DNA of 64,000 bases from Gudongella sp034006985 (GTDB lineage Bacteria; Bacillota; Clostridia; Tissierellales; Tissierellaceae). Numbering within the stretch: the stretch's first letter is position 1; each line of letters begins with the position of its first letter. Shown here piece after piece: positions 42,995-51,595 of the stretch. Position numbers and translations under genes: made by a program. The stretch is from NCBI GenBank assembly GCA_034006985.1, contig JAVERT010000002.1, positions 62,001 through 126,000 of the forward strand, read 5' to 3'. The notes beneath the pieces were generated by a model. That model saw only the letters and a list, made by a program, of their open reading frames with translations. It did no database searches and was not told the DNA's origin.

Positions 42995-43309
42995 GTCTAT
43001 TTTTGCTGCCATGATAAAATCATTGTCGTCTAAGCCGCCTATCTTGTGTGTATAAAGAGTAACGATTACTTTGCCCCAAGATACTGTTAGAGTTGGATGA
43101 TGACCTTCTTCTTCTGCAATAAATGTAATTTTATTTGCAAAATCCATTGCCTCTCTAAAGTTCTTAAATTTAAATGATTTTTCTATTTTCTTATCATCTA
43201 GGCTTTTCCATCCGTCTACAGCTTTAAGATATTCTTCTATTTCTGACTTTATAAGTGGAATTCCACCAACTTGACAAGGAATACAATTTTGATTTGCTAA
43301 TTCAGTCAT
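42986..43309 (-). CDS. Pterin-4a-carbinolamine dehydratase family protein
   Basis: A 107-residue protein of the PCD/DCoH family (PF01329). The signature EEEGHHPTLTVSWGKV carries the two active-site histidines, and YTHKIGGLDDNDFIMAAKID ends the fold. The N-terminal CIPCQVGGIPL is common in bacterial members. The enzyme dehydrates 4a-hydroxy-tetrahydropterin, normally to recycle the cofactor of aromatic amino-acid hydroxylases. No such oxygen-using hydroxylase is nearby, and one is unexpected in an anaerobe, so its role here is open. ATG 43309 has GGAGGTG upstream. A longer frame begins inside the ribosome site. Confidence 0.9.
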   Translation of the reverse strand: MTELANQNCIPCQVGGIPLIKSEIEEYLKAVDGWKSLDDKKIEKSFKFKNFREAMDFANKITFIAEEEGHHPTLTVSWGKVIVTLYTHKIGGLDDNDFIMAAKIDKI

Positions 43310-43475
43310 AGTATACACCTCCATTCTTACTAAGGAGATACCCTATAATGGTAAAGTTATTCTTTTATACAAATATAATCTCTTATAGGGAGTATTTTTA
43401 ATATATAGAGATAGTAGTCTGAGATTATGCTATAATTAAATAGATTATTCTAATTATAAAATAAGGAGTGTTAAT

Positions 43476-43982
43476 ATGTCTCAAAAAATAGAAACTAGAA
43501 TAGAAAATGTTAAATTTAGGCTTGCAGAACCCGAAGATGTAGGACTTGTTCTTAGATTTATAAAAGAATTAGCTGATTATGAAAAACTGCTTCATGAAGT
43601 TGTTGCAACTGAAGAAATATTAATGGAGACAATTTTTGAAAAAAAAGCTGCTGAGGTAGTTATTGCTGAATACAATGATGAGCCAATTGGATTTGCTTTG
43701 TTTTTCCATAATTTTTCTACATTCTTAGGTAGACCAGGCTTATACTTAGAGGATCTTTATGTAAGACCTGAAATGAGAGGGAAGGGAATAGGGAAACTTC
43801 TTTTAGCTTACTTGGCTAAATTAGCAAGGGATAGAAACTGTGGAAGACTGGAGTGGTGGTGCATTGATTGGAATACTCCATCAATAGATTTTTATAAAAG
43901 CTTGGGTGCAATTCCAATGGATGAGTGGACAGTTTATAGAGTTACAGATAAGGCTCTTGTAGACTTGGCTGATGAATTTTAA
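43476..43982 (+). CDS. GNAT-family N-acetyltransferase
   Basis: A 168-residue protein that transfers an acetyl group from acetyl-CoA. It opens VKFRLAEPEDVGLVLRFIKEL. The beta-bulge and coenzyme loop is LYLEDLYVRPEMRGKGIGKLLLAYLA (Q/RxxGxG/A type, RGKGIG) near residue 92-118. The C-terminal EWWCIDWNTPSIDFYKSLGA matches the group near diamine (spermidine/spermine-type) acetyltransferases. The substrate is not certain. Start ATG 43476 with AAGGAG. The phosphatase gene follows 14 bases after the stop. Confidence 0.85.
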   Translation: MSQKIETRIENVKFRLAEPEDVGLVLRFIKELADYEKLLHEVVATEEILMETIFEKKAAEVVIAEYNDEPIGFALFFHNFSTFLGRPGLYLEDLYVRPEMRGKGIGKLLLAYLAKLARDRNCGRLEWWCIDWNTPSIDFYKSLGAIPMDEWTVYRVTDKALVDLADEF

Positions 43983-43996
43983 TTGGAGGTAAAGAT

Positions 43997-44614
43997 TTGA
44001 AACTATATTTAACTAGACATGGAGAAACTGAGTGGAATGTTGAGAAAAGACTACAAGGATGGGGAGATTCTCCGCTTACGGAAAATGGAGTGGCAAGAGC
44101 ACATTCATTTAAAGAACTTGTAGCAGATGTTAAATTTGATAAAATTTATGCAAGTGATCAAAAAAGGGCTGTAGACACAGCAAATATAATTAAAAACAAC
44201 CGAGAGATAAAGGTAATAGAACTTCCAGAATTAAGAGAATTGGCGTTTGGAGATTGGGAAGGAAGAACTGTAGCTGATATTAAATCAACAGAATCTGAGC
44301 TTTTTGATATTTATTTGAACGACCCATTGCTATATAAGCCAAATTCTGGTGAAACTATTTCTGAACTTTTTAAAAGAGCTGAGAAAGCTCTTGATAAGAT
44401 TGTTGAAAATGAGGGGGAAAATGTTTTAGTAGTATCGCATGGCGTTACTATAAGAGCTATAATTACTTTACTTAAGAACTTGGGCATTGATGATTACAAA
44501 GAAATACCTGTTTATCCTGGAGCATCACTAAATATTTTTGAAAAAAGTGAAAATGGTTGGGTTGGTATAGTTGAGGGAGATATTTCCCATTTTAATGATA
44601 CAATAGAAGAATAA
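43997..44614 (+). CDS. Histidine phosphatase family protein (phosphoglycerate-mutase-like)
   Basis: 205 residues. The phosphorylated histidine lies in LYLTRHGETEWNVEKRLQGW, the first Arg in YASDQKRAVDTA, the Glu in ELRELAFGDWEGR and the second His in VVSHGVTIRAIITLL. All four catalytic residues are present. The family covers cofactor-dependent phosphoglycerate mutases, CobC (adenosylcobalamin phosphatase) and broad phosphatases, and the sequence alone does not choose. The start is TTG 43997, preceded by GGAGG. Probably co-transcribed with the acetyltransferase gene upstream. Confidence 0.88.
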   Translation: MKLYLTRHGETEWNVEKRLQGWGDSPLTENGVARAHSFKELVADVKFDKIYASDQKRAVDTANIIKNNREIKVIELPELRELAFGDWEGRTVADIKSTESELFDIYLNDPLLYKPNSGETISELFKRAEKALDKIVENEGENVLVVSHGVTIRAIITLLKNLGIDDYKEIPVYPGASLNIFEKSENGWVGIVEGDISHFNDTIEE

Positions 44615-44660
44615 GTATAAATTTTTATAGTATAGATAGTTATTTAGGAGGATTGTTTAG

Positions 44661-45824
44661 ATGAAGGTAGACTGGAATGTTAAGTATCTTACCGTAGCTG
44701 CATATTCTTTTATAGTAATAGCTTTAAGCATAGTTTTCTATTTAATAACTTCACAATTAACAATGTTTACAGCTCAAATCCACATTTTCTATCAAACCAT
44801 GCTACCTATAATTATAGGAGCGTCTATGGCTTACCTATTTAATTTTATTTTAGAGAAGGTGGAAGGTAAAATAATAACACCCGCAACTAAAGGCAAGATT
44901 AAATTAAAGAAAAAGAGAGCTATTAGTATGCTGATAACCTATGCAATTGTCTTTACATTATTGTACATATTTACTTTGGTTTTATTTCCACAGTTAGTGA
45001 CATCTGTTGTTAAATTTGTAAATGAGGTTACAGATAACTTTGATGAGATTTCATTGATGGTCACTAACTTTATAGCTAGGATAAATTTAAGACCAGATTA
45101 TATGGAATATGTAACTGAATGGTGGCAGGGTATACTAGAGCAGGCTTTTGAATTTTTAAAGGGATTAGTACCTATTATAGGAAATATTGTAAGGATTCTA
45201 TTTTCGAGTATTTGGAATATAGTATTAGGAATTGTAGTGTCGGTATATTTGCTGTTTGAGAAAGAAAAATTCAAGGCACAAATAAAAAAAATAACATATG
45301 CTGTTTTTTCAAAGAAAAGAGCAGATCGAACAGTAGAATTAACAAAACGGGCAGATACAATATTTGGAAGGTTTTTAAGTGGAAAGATTTTGGACTCATT
45401 AATAATTGGGATTTTAACCTATATAGTTTTGATAACTTTTGGGATACCATTTCCAATATTGGTTTCATTTATTATTGGTATAACAAATATAATACCATTC
45501 TTTGGCCCATTTATTGGAGGTGTTCCTTCGTTTTTTATAATATTAATTATCTCACCAATAAAAGCTCTATGGTTTATATTAATTATAGTTGTAATTCAGC
45601 AAATTGATGGAAATATTATAGGACCTAAAATTCTTGGGGATTCTCTTGGAGTATCGGCATTTTGGATTCTTTTTTCACTTTTGATTGCTGGAAAATTTTT
45701 AGGCTTGATAGGGCTTATAATAGGAGTTCCATTATTTGTATTTATCTATTCGATTATTAAAGATAATGTGGAAACTAAGTTGGCAAAAAGAGGTCTACCT
45801 ATTGAAACAAAGCATTATATATAA
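44661..45824 (+). CDS. AI-2E family (UPF0118) transporter
   Basis: 387 residues with seven to eight membrane helices, the PF01594 family. Landmarks are FYQTMLPIIIGASMAYLFNF at the start, the central loop FGRFLSGKILDSLIIGIL, and PFPILVSFIIGITNIIPFFGPFIGGVPS followed by DGNIIGPKILGDSLGVS. The family was named after an E. coli autoinducer-2 exporter, but many members are sodium/proton antiporters or of unknown function. Start ATG 44661 with AGGAGG. The next gene is on the other strand and starts just after this stop. Confidence 0.88.
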   Translation: MKVDWNVKYLTVAAYSFIVIALSIVFYLITSQLTMFTAQIHIFYQTMLPIIIGASMAYLFNFILEKVEGKIITPATKGKIKLKKKRAISMLITYAIVFTLLYIFTLVLFPQLVTSVVKFVNEVTDNFDEISLMVTNFIARINLRPDYMEYVTEWWQGILEQAFEFLKGLVPIIGNIVRILFSSIWNIVLGIVVSVYLLFEKEKFKAQIKKITYAVFSKKRADRTVELTKRADTIFGRFLSGKILDSLIIGILTYIVLITFGIPFPILVSFIIGITNIIPFFGPFIGGVPSFFIILIISPIKALWFILIIVVIQQIDGNIIGPKILGDSLGVSAFWILFSLLIAGKFLGLIGLIIGVPLFVFIYSIIKDNVETKLAKRGLPIETKHYI

Positions 45825-45828
45825 TTGA

Positions 45829-46143
45829 TTATCCAAGTAAAAGGTGTTTTATTAGAAGAATTGGATGAAAAAATATCATTTTAGGGCCAGAGTATTTCAT
45901 AACCTTTTTAATAAAAGCTCTGTGTTTTTCATCATAGCAGTGAATTTTACAAGATGAACAGAAAGTTTTTTCTAGTATTACAGGACAATTTAGGATTCTT
46001 GATTTACAATAGTTTTTAAGTTCCTCAATTTCTGTAGTGGTATATTGCTCTCTATGATTTTTGTTTTTATAGAAGATATCAATCATTGTTGTCAAAATTG
46101 AAATTTCCTTTTTAATTTTAATTTGTTTAGAATCTTCATTCAT
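45829..46143 (-). CDS. YgbA-like (nitrous-oxide-stimulated promoter) family protein
   Basis: 104 residues. It matches the small YgbA family (PF11756) in its cysteine pattern and ending: TFCSSCKIHCYDEKHRAFIKKVMKY then PKMIFFHPILLIKHL. The cysteines CSSC and CKIHC could bind a metal. In enterobacteria ygbA is induced by nitrosative stress, but the function is not firmly known. Start ATG 46143 with AAGGAGTG upstream on the minus strand. Its promoter would lie in the same gap as the hydrogenase operon's, on the opposite strand. Confidence 0.75.
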   Translation of the reverse strand: MNEDSKQIKIKKEISILTTMIDIFYKNKNHREQYTTTEIEELKNYCKSRILNCPVILEKTFCSSCKIHCYDEKHRAFIKKVMKYSGPKMIFFHPILLIKHLLLG

Positions 46144-46223
46144 TGTATTTTCACTCCTTAGTCTATTATTACGATTTAATTATAGCATAAAGGAAATATA
46201 AAGTTAATTAATGGAAGAATTAA

Positions 46224-46262
46224 AAAAATAACACTTAACTAAGAGTTGAGTGTTATTTTTTT
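46224..46262. terminator. Orphan bidirectional hairpin
   Basis: AAAAATAACACTTAACT (46224-46240) pairs with AGTTGAGTGTTATTTTT (46244-46260) with one G-U pair around a three-base loop. It is flanked by A and T runs and sits between two divergent gene starts, so it terminates no annotated gene. Confidence 0.6.
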
Positions 46263-46393
46263 GCTGAAAATGTTAACGGATAATTCAAATAATAGAGAAT
46301 ATATCAAATATTTAATAAACATATATATTATTTTCGAGAATATTATGGTATACTTAAAAAAAGTTCGTTTATTATTTAACAAGGGGTGATAGT

Positions 46394-46873
46394 GTGCAAG
46401 CAACAATTTTAAAAAAGGAATCGTTTGATAAACTAAGAGATTATATTGAAACAGTTGAAAAAAACGAGACATCTTTAATTCAAGTACTCCACGAAGCTCA
46501 ACATATCTTTGGCTATTTACCAAAAGAGGTTCAGCTTTTTGTTGGAGAACAGTTGGATATACCAGCGTCTAAGATTTACGGAGTAGTTAGTTTTTATTCG
46601 TTTTTCACTATGGAACCAAAAGGAAAGTATGTTATAAACATTTGCATGGGGACCGCTTGTTTTGTGAGGGGTGCCGAAGCTATCGTAAAGCAGTTTGAGA
46701 AGACTTTAAATATCAAGACTGGCGAAACAACGGGTAATGGGATTTTTACAATTGATTGTTTACGATGTGTAGGGGCTTGCGGACTAGCGCCAGTAGTAAT
46801 GGTTAATGATGATGTATATGGGAAAGTTACAGTAGAAGACATACCTAAAATAATTGCAAAATACTCTGAGTAA
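46394..46873 (+). CDS. hydC: NuoE-like [2Fe-2S] subunit of bifurcating hydrogenase
   Basis: 159 residues, thioredoxin-like NuoE/HydC type. The four cysteines that bind the cluster lie in CMGTACFVRG and DCLRCVGACGLAPVVMVND near residues 85-135. The N-terminal half (LIQVLHEAQHIFGYLPKEV; YGVVSFYSFFTMEPKGKYVI) is characteristic. It carries electrons between NADH and the flavin subunit in the HydABC complex. Start GTG 46394 with AAGGGGTGATA. The flavin subunit gene begins 13 bases after the stop. Confidence 0.9.
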   Translation: MQATILKKESFDKLRDYIETVEKNETSLIQVLHEAQHIFGYLPKEVQLFVGEQLDIPASKIYGVVSFYSFFTMEPKGKYVINICMGTACFVRGAEAIVKQFEKTLNIKTGETTGNGIFTIDCLRCVGACGLAPVVMVNDDVYGKVTVEDIPKIIAKYSE

Positions 46874-46886
46874 AGGAGGCGTACCT

Positions 46887-48764
46887 ATGAATAAAATAAA
46901 GTCATTTAAAGAACTTATGGAAAAGCAGGCAGAGTTTATGCCTATGATGGAATTAAGAAAAGAAATGATTGGAGATAGTGAGTATAAAGAACTATTAGTA
47001 TGTGGAGGCACCGGATGTATGTCTTCAGAAAGTGAGAAGCTACTTCAAAATTTAAAGTATGAAATAGAAAAGAATGGATTATCTGATAAAGTAAAGGCTT
47101 CTATCACAGGTTGTTTTGGTTTTTGCGAAAAGGGACCGATTGTTAAAGTATTTCCTGAAGATGTATTTTATACTGAAGTAACTCCAGATGATGCAGAAGA
47201 AATTATAAGACGACATATAATTGATGGGAAACAAGTGGAAAGACTTCTATATGAAGAGCCTACATTGCATAAAAAGGTTCATACACAGCATGAAATGGGT
47301 TTTTATAAAAAACAATTAAGAATAGCACTTAGAAACTGCGGACTTATAAATCCTGAATTAATTGAAGAATATATTGCTAATAGGGGGTATGAATCGCTTG
47401 GTAGATGTCTTACAGAAATGAGCGAGACGGAAGTGATTGATGAGCTTAAGCTTTCTGGATTAAGAGGAAGAGGAGGCGGAGGATTTCCTACTGGCTTAAA
47501 ATGGCAGTTTGCTAATAAAGCTTTTTCTTATGTAAAATATGTTATTTGTAATGCAGATGAGGGAGACCCAGGTGCTTTTATGGATAGATCAATTCTTGAA
47601 GGAGATCCTCATTCAGTAATTGAAGCTATGACAATAAACGGATATGCAATTGGTGCTCATACTGGTTTTGTTTATATAAGAGCAGAGTATCCTTTAGCGA
47701 TAAAAAGACTAAAGACTGCTTTAAAACAGGCTGAACAGGCAGGATTTATTGGTAATAATATTTTAGGAACTGATTTTAGTTTTCATATAGAGATTAAATA
47801 TGGAGCAGGTGCTTTCGTTTGTGGGGAGGAAACTGCATTAATTCACTCTATAGAAGGTGGTAGAGGAGAACCAACTACAAAACCACCATTTCCTGCTGAA
47901 AGTGGACTTTGGGGGAAACCAACTAGTGTAAATAATGTTGAAACCTTTGCCAATATCCCTGCAATATTTTTAAACGGTGCTAATTGGTTTAATAAAATAG
48001 GAAGTGAAACTTCAAAAGGAACAAAGGTCTTTGCATTAGCTGGTAAAATTAATAATGTTGGACTTGTAGAGGTTCCTATGGGTATAACCCTTAGAGAAAT
48101 AATATACGACATTGGTGGCGGAATTAAAGATGGAAAAGCATTTAAAGCTGTACAAACTGGTGGTCCTTCTGGAGGATGTATAACCGCTGATCAACTTGAT
48201 GTAAAAATAGATTATGAGTCACTTGCTTCCATTGGATCAATGATGGGCTCTGGTGGGATGATAGTAATAGATGAAGATAACTGTATAGTAGATATAGCTA
48301 AATTTTATCTTCAGTTTACAGTAGAAGAATCTTGTGGTAAGTGTACTCCTTGTAGAGTTGGAAATAAGAGATTATTCGAGATGCTAACTAATATAACAGA
48401 AGGTAAGGGAACTGTTGAAGATTTAGAAAAGATGGAAGAACTCGCAGAGACAATAAAGATAACTTCGCTTTGTGGGTTAGGCCAAACTGCTCCAAACCCA
48501 GTTTTATCAACTATGAAATACTTTAATGAAGAATATCTCGCACATGTAGTAGACCATATTTGTCCAGCTGGGGTTTGTCAAGCATTGCTTAGATATGAAA
48601 TTAGTGCTGATAAGTGTATTGGATGTACTCGTTGTGCAAAAGTTTGCCCAGTATCTTGTATAAGTGGAAAAGTTAAGGAAGCTCATGAAATAGATCAAAA
48701 TCTTTGTATAAAATGTGGTGCTTGCTATGATGTATGTCCTGTAAATGCAATTACTAAAGGATAA
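46887..48764 (+). CDS. hydB: NuoF-like NADH/FMN subunit of bifurcating hydrogenase
   Basis: 625 residues. An N-terminal thioredoxin-like [2Fe-2S] domain (LLVCGGTGCMSSESE; ITGCFGFCEKGP) is followed by the NuoF core: FMN loop GRGGGGFPTGLKWQFA, NADH site GAGAFVCGEETALIHSIEG, and the [4Fe-4S] ligand set ESCGKCTPCRVGNKR. Two ferredoxin motifs end the chain, CIGCTRCAKVCPVSC and CIKCGACYDVCPVNA. This order is that of HydB of the NADH- and ferredoxin-dependent electron-bifurcating hydrogenases. ATG 46887 has AAAGGAGG eight bases upstream. A longer frame lacks a site. Confidence 0.93.
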   Translation: MNKIKSFKELMEKQAEFMPMMELRKEMIGDSEYKELLVCGGTGCMSSESEKLLQNLKYEIEKNGLSDKVKASITGCFGFCEKGPIVKVFPEDVFYTEVTPDDAEEIIRRHIIDGKQVERLLYEEPTLHKKVHTQHEMGFYKKQLRIALRNCGLINPELIEEYIANRGYESLGRCLTEMSETEVIDELKLSGLRGRGGGGFPTGLKWQFANKAFSYVKYVICNADEGDPGAFMDRSILEGDPHSVIEAMTINGYAIGAHTGFVYIRAEYPLAIKRLKTALKQAEQAGFIGNNILGTDFSFHIEIKYGAGAFVCGEETALIHSIEGGRGEPTTKPPFPAESGLWGKPTSVNNVETFANIPAIFLNGANWFNKIGSETSKGTKVFALAGKINNVGLVEVPMGITLREIIYDIGGGIKDGKAFKAVQTGGPSGGCITADQLDVKIDYESLASIGSMMGSGGMIVIDEDNCIVDIAKFYLQFTVEESCGKCTPCRVGNKRLFEMLTNITEGKGTVEDLEKMEELAETIKITSLCGLGQTAPNPVLSTMKYFNEEYLAHVVDHICPAGVCQALLRYEISADKCIGCTRCAKVCPVSCISGKVKEAHEIDQNLCIKCGACYDVCPVNAITKG

Positions 48765-48777
48765 GGAGTGATACGGC

Positions 48778-50514
48778 GTGATAAATTTAACGATTAATGG
48801 AAAACCAGTGCAGGTGCCGGAAGGCTCTACAATACTTGAGGCTGCAAAAATAGTAAATGTAAAAATACCTACACTTTGTCATCTAGATCTTCACGATATA
48901 AAAATGGTTAATAAAACTGCAAGTTGTAGAGTATGTGTTGTTGAGGTTGAAGGTAGGAAGACTTTAGCTCCTGCATGTGCAACTCCTGTAGCTGAGGGGA
49001 TGGTTGTTAAAACTGATACTAAAAAGGCTGTTAAAGCAAGAAGAACTGTAGTAGAACTTCTTCTTTCGGATCATCCTAAGGATTGTCTTATTTGCGAAAA
49101 AAATCTAAATTGTGAATTACAGGCACTAGCTGCTGATTTAGGTATTAGACATATAAAATATGAAGGAGAACTTTCGGAGTACCCAATTGATACAAGTAGC
49201 TTTTCAATAGTAAGAAATATGACTAAGTGCATAATGTGTAGAAGATGCGAAACAATGTGTAATGAGGTTCAAAGTGTGCATGTACTATCAGCAGTCGGTA
49301 GGGGCTTTGATACTGTTATGGGGACTGCGTTTGACTTACCTATGCATGAAACTACTTGTACATTTTGTGGTCAATGCTTGGCAGTTTGTCCTACAGCAGC
49401 ATTAACCGAAGTTAACAATGTGCCTAGGGTTTGGAAAGCAATAAATGATGAGAAAAAATATGTAGTTGTTCAAACGGCACCAGCTGTAAGAGTTGCACTA
49501 GGTGAAGAATTTGGTATGGAACCAGGTACAGTTGTTACTGGGAAAATGGTAGCTGCTCTAAGAAGCATAGGTTTTGACAAGGTATTTGATACTGATTTTG
49601 CTGCAGATTTAACAATAATGGAAGAAGCTTCTGAGTTGGTTCATAGAATGAATCATAGTGGTAAACTTCCAATGCTTACAAGTTGTTGCCCAGGGTGGGT
49701 TAAGTTCTTTGAACACCAGTTTAGCGATATGCTAGATATCCCATCAAGTTGTAAATCTCCGCATGAGATGTTTGGTGCTATTGCAAAGTCTTACTTAGCA
49801 GAGAAAATGGGTGTTAAACCTGAGAATATGATTGTAGTATCTATAATGCCATGTGTTGCAAAAAAATATGAGGCAGCAAGACCTGAGCTTGGACATGGTG
49901 GTACCAAAGATGTTGATATAGTAATAACTACTAGAGAACTAGCAAAGATGATAAATGAAGCTGGTATAGATTTCAATACATTAGAGGATCAGGAATATGA
50001 CAACCCATTAGGGGAATCTTCAGGAGCTTCAGTAATATTTGGAGCAACAGGTGGAGTTATAGAAGCTGCACTTAGAACAGCTTATGAATGGTTAACTAAT
50101 GAGACTCTAGAAAATGTAGAGTTCGAAGATCTTCGTGGTTTGGAGGGAACTAAAGAAGCTACAGTAAATATCAATGGCAATGATATTAGAATTGCTGTTA
50201 CACATGGACTTGGGAATGCTAGAAAGTTACTAGAAAAAATTAGAAACGGAGAAGCTAATTATCATGCGATTGAAATTATGGCTTGTCCAGGTGGATGTGT
50301 AGGGGGCGGTGGCCAGCCTTATCACCACGGAGATTTAGAGATACTTAAAAAACGAATAGAAGGTATATATAGTGAAGATAGAAGTAAAACAATTAGAAAA
50401 TCTCATGAGAATCCTATGATTAAGAAGTTGTACAAAGACTATCTAGGCGAACCATATGGAGAAAAAGCACATGAATTACTTCATACAAAATATGTAGCGA
50501 GACAAAAAATGTAA
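48778..50514 (+). CDS. hydA: [FeFe] hydrogenase catalytic subunit
   Basis: 578 residues. N-terminal [2Fe-2S] domain (CHLDLHD; ASCRVCVVEVEGR), a His/Cys [4Fe-4S] site (DHPKDCLICEKNLNCELQ), two ferredoxin sites (CIMCRRCETMCNEV; CTFCGQCLAVCPTAA) and then the H-cluster domain. The three catalytic motifs are TSCCPGW near residue 301, MPCVAKKYEA near 357 and MACPGGCVGGGGQP near 501. With hydC and hydB just upstream it forms a trimeric HydABC, which uses NADH and reduced ferredoxin together to make H2, or the reverse. Start GTG 48778. A strong terminator follows. Confidence 0.95.
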   Translation: MINLTINGKPVQVPEGSTILEAAKIVNVKIPTLCHLDLHDIKMVNKTASCRVCVVEVEGRKTLAPACATPVAEGMVVKTDTKKAVKARRTVVELLLSDHPKDCLICEKNLNCELQALAADLGIRHIKYEGELSEYPIDTSSFSIVRNMTKCIMCRRCETMCNEVQSVHVLSAVGRGFDTVMGTAFDLPMHETTCTFCGQCLAVCPTAALTEVNNVPRVWKAINDEKKYVVVQTAPAVRVALGEEFGMEPGTVVTGKMVAALRSIGFDKVFDTDFAADLTIMEEASELVHRMNHSGKLPMLTSCCPGWVKFFEHQFSDMLDIPSSCKSPHEMFGAIAKSYLAEKMGVKPENMIVVSIMPCVAKKYEAARPELGHGGTKDVDIVITTRELAKMINEAGIDFNTLEDQEYDNPLGESSGASVIFGATGGVIEAALRTAYEWLTNETLENVEFEDLRGLEGTKEATVNINGNDIRIAVTHGLGNARKLLEKIRNGEANYHAIEIMACPGGCVGGGGQPYHHGDLEILKKRIEGIYSEDRSKTIRKSHENPMIKKLYKDYLGEPYGEKAHELLHTKYVARQKM

Positions 50515-50523
50515 TTGAAATAT

Positions 50524-50574
50524 AAAAAATACTCGTCGTTTTGATGTGACCCCCAAAATCGACGAGTATTTTTT
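50524..50574. terminator. Bidirectional terminator after hydA
   Basis: AAAAATACTCGTCG pairs with CGACGAGTATTTTT, extended by TTTTG/CAAAA with a one-base bulge, around a loop of about ten bases. It separates hydA from the convergent minus-strand operon. Confidence 0.9.
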
Positions 50575-50575
50575 A

Positions 50576-51583
50576 TTAGTATCTAGTCTTAACTATTTCC
50601 TTCTCCAATTCTTCAATTTCCTCAAGTGTATCCTGACTTAATTTGGCAAACAACTCATTTCTTGCGATTATTGCCTCATCTTGTCTATCTGCTTTCTTTT
50701 TTCTAAGCAGATTTTTATTCCAGCTTACTTTATGATTTTCATAATATACGTCATAATCAACAATTCGTGTTCCATCTTCCAAATGCTCTAACCCAAATAA
50801 AATTCTCTTTAACTCAGCAGGTTCTTCAAAAGTGAAAAAACGAACTCTATACACTTGAACTGAGAGTAGAGCTTTTGGATAATCCTTAGACCAAGATTCT
50901 CCAAGAACCAAACCTATATCCAAATCTTCAAATACTTCCATCATCCTGTCATAATGTAATTTATATGCCCCATATATATCATAAATCCTAATTTCTATTT
51001 CATTCCAATCTTTGTTATCTATTCCAATATTCAAATAACTGAGGGCCTGCATTCTAAGTTCACTTTTTATTTTGCCGTATTCTCCTTTTACCAGTAGGAA
51101 ATTATCGTTAAAGTCATTTAAAATAATACCTTTGCTAAGCGGTTTTTTAGTTAAACCAATAATTATAGAATCGCTTTTATCATGTGAGATATATTGGTTA
51201 TAGGATATTAATTCTCCACCTATATCTTTTTGAATTTCTTTTAGTACCCTATTAAGATCTCCGCTAGCTCTCATTATTATAAAATTAGCACTAGGTTGAA
51301 CTGTTTCAATCATATTATTAGCATTGTTAGTAACAAGCTTACTTAGGACACATATAGGCTCTTGTAATATAAGAAATGCTCTAATTGGAGTATTTTCATC
51401 ACTCGTGTTCGCCAGTGCATTTGCTATAAAAATAACGGTTTGATATTCTTTACTACGGTCTTGAATTACTTGTATGTCCATCTCTTCTGCTTCTAAATTC
51501 GTTACAAGGAAATCTACTAAAGTATTTATTTTTTTGCTAGTTATATAAAGTGATCTTGAACCATTTCTAATTAAGGATACCAT
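50576..51583 (-). CDS. Conserved-looking protein of unknown function
   Basis: A 335-residue soluble protein with no signal or membrane segment. The N-terminal ~170 mix short strands and helices (SRSLYITSKKINTLVDFLVT; TVIFIANALANTSDENTPI). The C-terminal third contains RVRFFTFEEPAELKRILFGL and KVSWNKNLLRKKKADRQDE, and ends in an acidic helix (LEEIEELEKEIV). I recognise no family. It starts with AGGAGG, 12 bases after the phosphoesterase stop, so the two are one operon. It could be a partner or a target of the phosphoesterase. Confidence 0.5.
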   Translation of the reverse strand: MVSLIRNGSRSLYITSKKINTLVDFLVTNLEAEEMDIQVIQDRSKEYQTVIFIANALANTSDENTPIRAFLILQEPICVLSKLVTNNANNMIETVQPSANFIIMRASGDLNRVLKEIQKDIGGELISYNQYISHDKSDSIIIGLTKKPLSKGIILNDFNDNFLLVKGEYGKIKSELRMQALSYLNIGIDNKDWNEIEIRIYDIYGAYKLHYDRMMEVFEDLDIGLVLGESWSKDYPKALLSVQVYRVRFFTFEEPAELKRILFGLEHLEDGTRIVDYDVYYENHKVSWNKNLLRKKKADRQDEAIIARNELFAKLSQDTLEEIEELEKEIVKTRY

Positions 51584-51595
51584 AATCTATTCCTC

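Noticed and set aside
50524..50574. The long stem after hydA as part of a regulatory RNA
   Set aside because: It lies between two convergent genes with T and A flanks and behaves as an ordinary bidirectional terminator.
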